7,557 bases of DNA, from NCBI GenBank assembly GCA_015222985.1, contig JADFWI010000211.1, positions 1-7,557 of the forward strand. The letters are read 5' to 3'. Below the pieces are notes generated by a model. That model saw only the letters and a list, made by a program, of their open reading frames with translations. It made no database searches and was not told the DNA's origin. The position numbers were made by a program, and so were the translations under genes. The stretch comes from Pseudomonadota bacterium (lineage in GTDB: Bacteria > Desulfobacterota > Desulfobacteria > Desulfobacterales > C00003060). Positions 1 through 5,251 of this stretch are shown here, piece after piece. The stretch's first letter is position 1. Every line of letters starts with the position of its first letter.

Positions 1-332
1 ATCATGACTGTCATGCTGTTGGCCGCGAACACCTCTAAGGCAGTTGCCAGGGCCGGTTCGGAAAGGGCGTGAGTGTCCATGCCTATGAAAAGGGGCCCGG
101 TGATATTTCTAGATTGTCTGTATTCGCAAATAGCCTGGCAAATGGCCAGAACATGCTCCTCATTGAAACTCTTCATAAACGAGGAACCCCTGTGCCCGGA
201 CGTGCCAAAGGCGACCTTCTGGGCCGGATCCGAAACGTCCGGTTTATGGGTGTAATACGAACTGACGAGTCTTGAAATGTTGACAAGAAGGGTTCGTGGC
301 GCCGGTTTTCCGGCCAGTTCGTGCAGGGCCAT
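1..332 (-). CDS. pgm: Phosphoglucomutase (alpha-D-glucose phosphate-specific), N-terminal part, cut by the left window edge
   Basis: The enzyme interconverts glucose-1-phosphate and glucose-6-phosphate in the cytoplasm, linking glycogen to glycolysis. Reading the minus strand from the ATG at 332-330 gives 110 uninterrupted codons to the window edge. The protein starts MALHELAGKPAPRTLLVNIS, close to the start I recall for E. coli Pgm (MAIHNRAGQPA). It contains the family block AFGTSGHRGS at residues 41-50, then SFNEEHVLAICQAI (55-68), ITGPLFIG (77-84) and DTHALSEPALATALEV (86-101). These are hallmarks of the bacterial alpha-PGM branch of the phosphohexomutase family. The phosphoserine loop normally lies near residue 146 and is outside the window. 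The start is supported by GGAGG six bases upstream. The gene is divergent from the regulatory/glycogen genes and would process the glucose-1-phosphate made by GlgP. It is partial only because of the window edge; I see no damage. Confidence 0.93.
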   Translation of the reverse strand, partial: MALHELAGKPAPRTLLVNISRLVSSYYTHKPDVSDPAQKVAFGTSGHRGSSFMKSFNEEHVLAICQAICEYRQSRNITGPLFIGMDTHALSEPALATALEVFAANSMTVM

Positions 333-338
333 ATTATG

Positions 339-343
339 CCTCC
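339..343 (-). promoter_or_regulatory. Ribosome binding site of pgm
   Basis: The plus strand reads CCTCC here, which is GGAGG on the minus strand, followed by six bases (cataat) and the ATG at 332. This fixes the pgm start. Confidence 0.8.
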
Positions 344-424
344 AAAGAATTGTTGGTTTTCAATGAAGTCTAATAGAGATGATGCCGAAAAGGCAAGCAA
401 AACGTGGCTGAATTATCGATGCCA

Positions 425-439
425 TGGCACGTTTTTTGC
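425..439 (+). promoter_or_regulatory. Sigma-54 (RpoN) -24/-12 promoter
   Basis: The sequence TGGCACG-TTTT-TTGC matches all eleven specified bases of the sigma-54 consensus TGGCACG-N4-TTGC. The invariant GG lies at 426-427 and the invariant GC at 438-439, giving the required GG-to-GC spacing. The start of transcription should fall near 451, about 57 bases before the GTG at 508. Sigma-54 promoters need an ATPase enhancer-binding protein bound upstream. None is encoded in the window, and its site, probably between 333 and 424, is not identified. Transcription is predicted to run into the phosphatase, kinase and antagonist genes and possibly glgP and glgX. Confidence 0.8.
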
Positions 440-496
440 GGAAAGAGAACATGACTCCAACTAGGCCAAGCCGGAACAAAGAAAGCTCTGATGTGT

Positions 497-502
497 AGGG
501 AG
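497..502 (+). promoter_or_regulatory. Ribosome binding site of the phosphatase gene
   Basis: AGGGAG lies five bases before the GTG at 508. It favours this GTG over the ATG at 580, which has no comparable site although it sits just before the receiver domain. Confidence 0.7.
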
Positions 503-507
503 TAAGG

Positions 508-1794
508 GTGGACCAGGTTTTTATTCAAGAAGATCATGTTGAGATAGACACTGAGAATCGCGAGAGAACCAAACAAGCCATGCGGATTTTGGTTGTGGAT
601 GATGATAGAATTGCGCTGCGTTTAGTATCGCGAATTCTTCAGAATTTCGGTCATGACGTGATAACTGCCTCTGATGGGACACAGGCGTGGAATATCTTGC
701 AGGAAGAACCGGTTAATTTTGTTATCACGGACTGGATGATGCCGGGCATGGATGGGCTTGAGCTGTGCAGGCGCATCCGCTCAGGCAACCTGGCTGGCTA
801 TGTCTACGTCATACTGCTCACAGCAAAGGGGGGAAGCAGTGAAGTCCTTCAGGCAATGCAGGCTGGAGTTGATGATTTTGTAGTCAAATCCTTTGACAAG
901 CGTGAGCTCAGTGCCCGCATCAGGGCCGGGGAAAGGATTTTAAAGCTCCAAAAAGATCTGGAAGAACGCAATAAAAAGCTAAGCGAGTCCAACAGAAAAC
1001 TGAGTGAAGCCTATTCAGTGATCAAAAAGGACCTTGAGGCTGGGGCAAAGATCCAGTCAAGTCTTCTACCACAGTCAGCTTCAATCATTTGCGGAGTTCA
1101 ATTTGACTGGATATTCCTGCCATCCGCTTTTGTCGCTGGTGACATTTTCAATTACTTCAGGCTGGACGAAAATCATGTCGGTTTCTATCTGCTTGATGTG
1201 GCAGGCCATGGGATACCGGCTGCCATGCTGTCTGTTACTCTGAGCAAAGTCCTTTCCCCGACAAATCATCAGGAATGTCTATTGAAACAGTTTATGCCAG
1301 TGCCGGAACCTCCCTATTACAAGATAATAACGCCTGCCATGGCAGTTCGATCCCTGAACGAACGTTTTCAAGCTGACGACGATACTATGCAATACTTCAC
1401 GATGCTCTACGGGATCATTGATACGAGAAACGGTGAAACACTGGTGACCCAGGCCGGGCACCCTCCTCCGATATTATTGAAAAAGGGGACAACTGCCGGT
1501 CTCATAGGAACAGGTGGATATCCGGTTGGCATGCTGCCTGATCTTGGCTACGATGAAGAGGAAATTCATTTGGACAGAGGAGACCGGTTTATTTTTTATT
1601 CTGACGGAATTACTGAGTGTGCCAATAATGAAGGGGGGGAGTTCTCAGTGGAACGCCTGATGGAGATATTAGAAAAGGGGCGGGACCTTGCTTTGCGAGA
1701 ACTGATGGTAAGTATTGAGGAGAGTCTGAGGCTGTGGAAGGGAGACAGTGAGTTCGAAGATGATATGACTCTTCTTGCTATCGAAATTGTCTGA
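508..1794 (+). CDS. Response regulator with SpoIIE/RsbU-type PP2C serine phosphatase domain
   Basis: This 428-residue cytoplasmic protein should dephosphorylate a Ser-phosphorylated STAS protein, most likely the RsbV-like product two genes downstream. A receiver domain spans about 25-145, with the acidic pocket D31-D33, phosphoacceptor D75 (VITDWMMPGMDG), T105 and K127. A charged, probably coiled-coil linker covers about 140-178. The motif KIQSSLLP (181-188) opens the PP2C domain (about 180-428). Its metal ligands are visible: D212 in VAGDIFNYF, D230 in LLDVAGHGIPAAM, D366 in FYSDGITEC and D418-D419 in EDDMTLL. No membrane segment or sensor domain is present, so the signal probably comes from a histidine kinase elsewhere. 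Two oddities: the Lys of the receiver is followed by Ser (KSF) instead of the usual Pro, and the first metal motif reads AGD instead of GGD. The partner assignment rests on gene context. Confidence 0.93.
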   Translation: MDQVFIQEDHVEIDTENRERTKQAMRILVVDDDRIALRLVSRILQNFGHDVITASDGTQAWNILQEEPVNFVITDWMMPGMDGLELCRRIRSGNLAGYVYVILLTAKGGSSEVLQAMQAGVDDFVVKSFDKRELSARIRAGERILKLQKDLEERNKKLSESNRKLSEAYSVIKKDLEAGAKIQSSLLPQSASIICGVQFDWIFLPSAFVAGDIFNYFRLDENHVGFYLLDVAGHGIPAAMLSVTLSKVLSPTNHQECLLKQFMPVPEPPYYKIITPAMAVRSLNERFQADDDTMQYFTMLYGIIDTRNGETLVTQAGHPPPILLKKGTTAGLIGTGGYPVGMLPDLGYDEEEIHLDRGDRFIFYSDGITECANNEGGEFSVERLMEILEKGRDLALRELMVSIEESLRLWKGDSEFEDDMTLLAIEIV

Positions 1795-1801
1795 GAAGAA
1801 G

Positions 1802-1828
1802 ATGCAGATAGAAGATAGAAAAGAAAGA
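1802..1828 (+). repeat. Direct repeat at a gene start, copy 1
   Basis: The first nine codons of the kinase gene match the first nine codons of the antagonist gene (2286-2312) at 23 of 27 bases. The first eight encode MQIEDRKE here and MQVEDRKE there. The two proteins have unrelated folds. Confidence 0.8.
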
Positions 1829-2263
1829 TACAAAAGGATCAAGCTCGTTATAGCCAGCAATCTGGAAGATGTGTCTCTTATCGGCATTGTAATTAACAAA
1901 CTATGCTCTTCGATTCCTCTTTCGGATACTGATTCCTATCAGATTGAACTCTGTGTGGTCGAAGCCGTAAATAACAGCATCGAGCATGCATACGGAAACG
2001 AGAAAGGACACGAGGTGGAGGTTATTTTTACCCTTTATCCGGACAGACTTATTGTTGATGTTTGTGACACTGGAAAGCCTATGGATCAGGAATGCATGGA
2101 GCAAAAGGACGTTTCACCCCTGGAAATTGACTCCAATGACCTTGACAACATAGCAGAACAAGGAAGGGGCCTTCCTATCATCAAGGCGATTATGGATAGC
2201 ATGACATACAAGACGCAGAGCGGTAAGAACTGCCTTACTCTGAAAAAAAACATATGGTCCTGA
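1802..2263 (+). CDS. RsbW/SpoIIAB-like anti-sigma factor and serine kinase (HATPase fold)
   Basis: This 153-residue protein belongs to the GHKL ATPase family of partner-switching kinases, which phosphorylate an RsbV-type antagonist and bind a target such as a sigma factor. The ATP-site motifs are in order: N-box ELCVVEAVNNSIEHAY (49-64, with E54, N57 and N58), G1 box DVCDTGKPMD (86-95, with D89 and G91) and G2 box EQGRGLPIIKAIMD (119-132). It lies seven bases after the phosphatase stop. I chose ATG 1802 because the upstream TTG at 1775 lies inside the phosphatase gene without a ribosome site. GAGAAG (1793-1798) is a weak site for ATG 1802. The first eight residues nearly repeat those of the next gene. 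The gene ends with an A8 run (2243-2250) just before its last codons. The target could be a sigma factor or another protein; nothing in the window identifies it. Confidence 0.9.
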   Translation: MQIEDRKERYKRIKLVIASNLEDVSLIGIVINKLCSSIPLSDTDSYQIELCVVEAVNNSIEHAYGNEKGHEVEVIFTLYPDRLIVDVCDTGKPMDQECMEQKDVSPLEIDSNDLDNIAEQGRGLPIIKAIMDSMTYKTQSGKNCLTLKKNIWS

Positions 2264-2272
2264 AATCATTCC

Positions 2273-2280
2273 AAAGGAGG
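2273..2280 (+). promoter_or_regulatory. Ribosome binding site of the STAS antagonist gene
   Basis: AAAGGAGG lies five bases before ATG 2286. It is much stronger than the site before the kinase gene, which would favour more antagonist than kinase from the same message. Confidence 0.8.
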
Positions 2281-2285
2281 CCGAG

Positions 2286-2312
2286 ATGCAGGTTGAAGAC
2301 AGAAAAGAAGGA
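2286..2312 (+). repeat. Direct repeat at a gene start, copy 2
   Basis: Second copy of the 27-base near-repeat described at 1802-1828. The four differences are two in codon 3, one in codon 5 (synonymous) and one in codon 9. Confidence 0.8.
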
Positions 2313-2624
2313 GATGTTCTGGTAGTCAAAGTGCTCAACAAAAGACTGGATGCCCAAGCTGCGAACGACTTTAAGGAGAAAATGACAGAATATATTAATA
2401 ATGGCAGTCCGTTAATCGTATTGAATATGTCTGACGTCGATTTCGTTGACAGCAGCGGCCTGGGAGCAATGGTTTCAGTCCTTAAATTGTCGGGAGGAGA
2501 TGGCCAACTCGCCGTTTGTGGCACAACAGAACGAGTTGCGAGGATGTTTAAGTTAACCAGAATGAATAAGGTGTTCAGTATGTTTGAAGAGGAAAGTGAA
2601 GCTATTGATGCCTTGTCACAGTAG
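2286..2624 (+). CDS. RsbV/SpoIIAA-like anti-sigma factor antagonist (STAS domain)
   Basis: This 112-residue protein is a single STAS domain, the usual length for the family. In partner switching the unphosphorylated form binds the kinase and frees its target. The kinase phosphorylates the antagonist to end this, and a PP2C phosphatase reverses it. The expected landmarks are present: the opening strand GDVLVVKVLNKRLDA (9-23) and the phosphorylation loop DVDFVDSSGLGAMVSVL (50-66). S56, the first Ser after D55, aligns with the phosphorylated Ser of RsbV/SpoIIAA. The typical C-terminal part FKLTRMNKVFSMFEEESEAI follows. It is 22 bases after the kinase stop and is the obvious partner of both upstream genes. 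It is followed by a 117-base spacer before glgP. Confidence 0.93.
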   Translation: MQVEDRKEGDVLVVKVLNKRLDAQAANDFKEKMTEYINNGSPLIVLNMSDVDFVDSSGLGAMVSVLKLSGGDGQLAVCGTTERVARMFKLTRMNKVFSMFEEESEAIDALSQ

Positions 2625-2644
2625 CGGGGTTCAAGGTAACCCTG
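2625..2644 (+). repeat. Hairpin directly after the antagonist stop codon
   Basis: GGGTT (2627-2631) pairs with AACCC (2638-2642) around the loop caaggt. A G-T and a C-G pair extend the stem to seven pairs. No T run follows, so it does not look like an intrinsic terminator. It could affect message stability or the ratio of regulatory to glycogen enzymes. Confidence 0.45.
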
Positions 2645-2696
2645 AACGCTGAACCTGTGAACGCCTACATATAAGCAAACCTCAGTGGCCTCAGTG
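2643..2696 (+). repeat. Short tandem repeats in the spacer before glgP
   Basis: TGAACGC (2643-2649), TGAACCT (2650-2656), one extra base and TGAACGC (2658-2664) form a heptamer array. CTCAGTGGC-CTCAGTGTC follows, with CTCAGTG at 2681-2687 and 2690-2696. These look like small intergenic repeat families and not coding sequence. I see no promoter in this spacer. Confidence 0.6.
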
Positions 2697-2727
2697 TCTG
2701 GGTTGACTGCTACGTCAGAGGTCTGCC

Positions 2728-2734
2728 AAAGGAG
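2728..2734 (+). promoter_or_regulatory. Ribosome binding site of glgP
   Basis: AAAGGAG ends seven bases before the GTG at 2742. The in-frame GTG at 2736 is too close to it, and the GTG at 2685 has no site, so 2742 is the preferred start. Confidence 0.75.
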
Positions 2735-2741
2735 AGTGAAA

Positions 2742-5201
2742 GTGAAAAAGGGAAAGGTCAAGGATTCGACAAATGGGTTGCGAGATTTCCAGAATTCAGT
2801 GCGTCACCATGTAAGATATTCAGGCGGAAAGGCCTTGGATCAGGCTTCAAAGGGCGACCTCTACGAGGCAGTTGCCCTTGCGGTCAGGGATCGGTTGATT
2901 GACGGTATGTTGGAGACAGATGAACGGTACAAGAGACAAGATGCCAAGAGACTGTACTATTTGTCTCTGGAATTTCTTATGGGCAGGGCCCTCGGGAATA
3001 ATCTATACAACCTTGGGGTTTTTGATCTGGCCAAAGATGCTTTAACGGATATGGGTGTTGACATAGAAGAAGTGAGGGATAGCGAGATCGATGCAGCCCT
3101 TGGAAACGGCGGACTGGGCAGGCTGGCAGCATGTTTTCTCGATTCCATGGCAACCCTTGGGATGCCCGGCTATGGCTATGGCATAAATTATGAGTTCGGT
3201 CTTTTCAGACAGGAGATTGATAACGGTTGCCAGAAAGAAAAGCCGGATCATTGGCATAGTGAAGAGACGCCGTGGCTAATACAAAGGCGCTCTGAAGCCT
3301 GCATTGTTCCAGTTTACGGCAGGATAGAGCATTATCAGGATAAGTCCGGAAACGATAATCCAATGTGGATGGACTGGAAGATACTAATAGGTGTGCCTCA
3401 CGATATGCCTGTTGCCGGCTATGGCGGAAATACCGTCAATTACCTGAGGCTTTTTTCTGCAAGGTCTTCGGATGAATTTGATATGCAGATATTCAATGAA
3501 GGAGATTACTTCAAGGCGGTTCAACAGAAAATGTCTTCAGAAACCATATCTAAAGTCCTCTATCCGTCGGATTCTGTTGAGGCCGGCAAGGAGCTTCGCC
3601 TGGTTCAGGAATATTTTCTTGTAGCCTGCTCCGTAAGGGACATTATCAGAAGATATCTTGCAAATCATGACACACTCGAGGCCTTTGCAGACAAAGTCGC
3701 CATTCAGTTAAACGACACTCATCCAGCCCTTGCAGTGGCTGAGCTGATGCGCACCCTGATTGATGAGCATGACATGGAGTGGGAAGGGGCGTGGGAGATC
3801 ACAAAGGCCACCCTTGGTTATACCAACCATACGCTACTTCCAGAGGCGTTGGAGAAATGGCCTGTCCCGTTGCTCGAGCATGTACTGCCCAGGCACCTTC
3901 AGATAATATACGAGATAAACCGTCGATTTCTACAACAAGTCTCTGCTCGCTGGCCTGATGATGGCGATAGGCTGGCGCGAATGTCCATCATTGAGGAGGG
4001 TGAGCCCAAACAGGTCCGCATGGCGTATCTTTCCATAGTTGGCAGCCATTCGGTAAATGGTGTGGCAGAACTTCATTCTGAACTCGTGAAAACCACTCTG
4101 ATTCCCGATTTTTACCAACTGTGGCCAGAGAGGTTCAACAATAAGACAAATGGTGTGACGCAGCGCCGCTGGTTATTGAAGTCAAATCCTCTGCTGTCTG
4201 AGCTTATTACAGAGACAATTGGCGATGCCTGGATTACGGATTTAGACAGGGTGAGGCAACTGGAAGAATATGCCGATGATGAAGCATTTAAGAAACAATT
4301 TCTTGAGATCAAGCGGGCCAACAAAGAAAGATTGGCGCAAATAATCCTTGATACAGCAAGGGTAGAGGTGAATCCCGATACGCTCTTTGACACACAGATC
4401 AAAAGGCTTCATGAATACAAGCGCCAGCTTCTAAATGTCATGTACATTATTCATCAATATATGAGTCTAATAGAAGACCAAAAGCAGTTAACGGCGCCCA
4501 AGACATATATATTTGCAGGCAAAGCAGCGCCAGGGTATTTCATGGCAAAATTGATTATAAGGCTCATATGCAGCGTGGGTGAGGTTATTAACCGAGACCC
4601 CAGAGTTAACGGACAAATGAAGGTGGTGCTTGTTCCTGACTACAGGGTGTCCCTTGCAGAAGCGATCATTCCCGCCGCTGATCTGAGCGAGCAGATATCC
4701 ACTGCAGGCATGGAGGCATCGGGGACGGGCAACATGAAGCTTGCCATGAATGGGGCCCTGACAATAGGCACCCTGGATGGAGCAAACATAGAGATTTTAG
4801 AAGAAGTGGGAGATGAGAACATATACATATTTGGTCTCACGGTTGAACAGATTCAGGAAATGAGAAATGGAGGCGCCTATAATCCTTGGGATTACTACAA
4901 TCAGAATCCTAACATAAAGCGGGTGATGGAAAGCATCGGTTCGGATATCTTCTGTCCCAACGAGACCGGCCTCTTTAAACCGATCTATGATAATATTCTC
5001 CATCAAGGAGACTATTATTTCCATCTTGCAGATTTTCAGTCTTATCTTGAAACACAAGAGATAGCATCTCGGGATTACAACGATCCGTCAGTGTGGGCAA
5101 AGAAGGTGATCTTGAACGTAGCTCGCATGGGCAAATTTTCTTCTGACCGGACAATTTCTGAGTATGCCAGAGAAATATGGGACCTCAGACCGGTGGTGTA
5201 G
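2742..5201 (+). CDS. glgP: Glycogen/starch alpha-glucan phosphorylase
   Basis: GlgP cleaves terminal alpha-1,4 bonds of glycogen with inorganic phosphate, releasing glucose-1-phosphate; it uses pyridoxal phosphate (PLP) and acts in the cytoplasm. From GTG 2742 it has 819 residues, in line with E. coli GlgP (about 815). Conserved blocks run the full length: LYYLSLEFLMGRAL near the N terminus, GNGGLGRLAACFLDSMATL (121-139), LNDTHPALAVAEL (from about 323), NHTLLPEALEKWP with H363 matching the catalytic His of the family, KTNGVTQRRWL, KRLHEYKRQLLN (554-565), and the PLP block EASGTGNMKLAMNG with Lys K666. The N terminus lacks room for the regulatory phosphoserine extension of animal enzymes. The gene follows the partner-switching module by 117 bases and precedes glgX by 50. 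It could share the sigma-54 transcript, but an internal promoter is not excluded. A maltodextrin-preferring (MalP) activity is possible; the glgX neighbour favours glycogen. Confidence 0.96.
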   Translation: MKKGKVKDSTNGLRDFQNSVRHHVRYSGGKALDQASKGDLYEAVALAVRDRLIDGMLETDERYKRQDAKRLYYLSLEFLMGRALGNNLYNLGVFDLAKDALTDMGVDIEEVRDSEIDAALGNGGLGRLAACFLDSMATLGMPGYGYGINYEFGLFRQEIDNGCQKEKPDHWHSEETPWLIQRRSEACIVPVYGRIEHYQDKSGNDNPMWMDWKILIGVPHDMPVAGYGGNTVNYLRLFSARSSDEFDMQIFNEGDYFKAVQQKMSSETISKVLYPSDSVEAGKELRLVQEYFLVACSVRDIIRRYLANHDTLEAFADKVAIQLNDTHPALAVAELMRTLIDEHDMEWEGAWEITKATLGYTNHTLLPEALEKWPVPLLEHVLPRHLQIIYEINRRFLQQVSARWPDDGDRLARMSIIEEGEPKQVRMAYLSIVGSHSVNGVAELHSELVKTTLIPDFYQLWPERFNNKTNGVTQRRWLLKSNPLLSELITETIGDAWITDLDRVRQLEEYADDEAFKKQFLEIKRANKERLAQIILDTARVEVNPDTLFDTQIKRLHEYKRQLLNVMYIIHQYMSLIEDQKQLTAPKTYIFAGKAAPGYFMAKLIIRLICSVGEVINRDPRVNGQMKVVLVPDYRVSLAEAIIPAADLSEQISTAGMEASGTGNMKLAMNGALTIGTLDGANIEILEEVGDENIYIFGLTVEQIQEMRNGGAYNPWDYYNQNPNIKRVMESIGSDIFCPNETGLFKPIYDNILHQGDYYFHLADFQSYLETQEIASRDYNDPSVWAKKVILNVARMGKFSSDRTISEYAREIWDLRPVV

Positions 5202-5204
5202 GAA

Positions 5205-5225
5205 GTTGCGGGTTGCGAGGGACGG
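5205..5225 (+). repeat. Heptamer repeat in the glgP-glgX spacer
   Basis: GTTGCGG (5205-5211) and GTTGCGA (5212-5218) are a tandem pair, followed by the degenerate unit GGGACGG (5219-5225). The array begins three bases after the glgP stop codon and has the same period as the TGAAC array before glgP. Confidence 0.5.
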
Positions 5226-5238
5226 GCTGGATTGTAAG

Positions 5239-5247
5239 AGGAGGTGA
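5239..5247 (+). promoter_or_regulatory. Strong ribosome binding site of glgX
   Basis: AGGAGGTGA is almost the full anti-16S complement. Its AGGAGG core ends seven bases before ATG 5252. It decides the start against the in-frame ATG at 5177, which lies inside glgP. Confidence 0.85.
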
Positions 5248-5251
5248 GAAA

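Larger units (their letters stand above)
333..507. other. Divergent intergenic control region between pgm and the phosphatase gene
   Basis: These 175 bases separate two divergent start codons. On the right-hand side they contain an exact -24/-12 promoter at 425-439 and a predicted leader of about 57 bases. The 10-base palindrome TGCCATGGCA (420-429) overlaps the -24 element, and a small inverted repeat TGCC-gaaaa-GGCA lies at 383-395. Either could bind a regulator, but both are short enough to arise by chance. I could not find a convincing -35/-10 pair reading left into pgm. Confidence 0.7.

Noticed and set aside
173..400. 75-codon minus-strand open frame at the left end
   Set aside because: It overlaps pgm in another frame. 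The pgm frame has clear family motifs and a ribosome site, and this one has neither.
333..460. Sigma-70-type promoter for pgm on the minus strand
   Set aside because: I checked several partial boxes (for example GATAAT and TTGAAA), but no pair had acceptable spacing relative to the start codon.
451..498. 15-codon possible leader peptide in the sigma-54 leader
   Set aside because: Its ATG falls at the predicted transcription start, so it would have no ribosome site. There is no run of one amino acid and no attenuator hairpin to suggest a control role.
1775..1804. TTG at 1775 as start of the kinase gene
   Set aside because: It lies inside the phosphatase gene without a ribosome site. ATG 1802 fits the operon spacing and the shared N-terminal segment.
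2685..2741. GTG at 2685 as start of glgP
   Set aside because: The extra residues come from spacer repeat sequence, while the good ribosome site at 2728-2734 points to GTG 2742.
2114..2761. 215-codon open frame on the minus strand opposite the kinase and antagonist genes
   Set aside because: It is the antisense shadow of two well-supported genes with clear family motifs. The translated product shows no recognisable domain, and no ribosome site was seen.
5177..5251. ATG at 5177 as start of glgX
   Set aside because: It overlaps the end of glgP and would translate the heptamer-repeat spacer. AGGAGGTGA before ATG 5252 is decisive.
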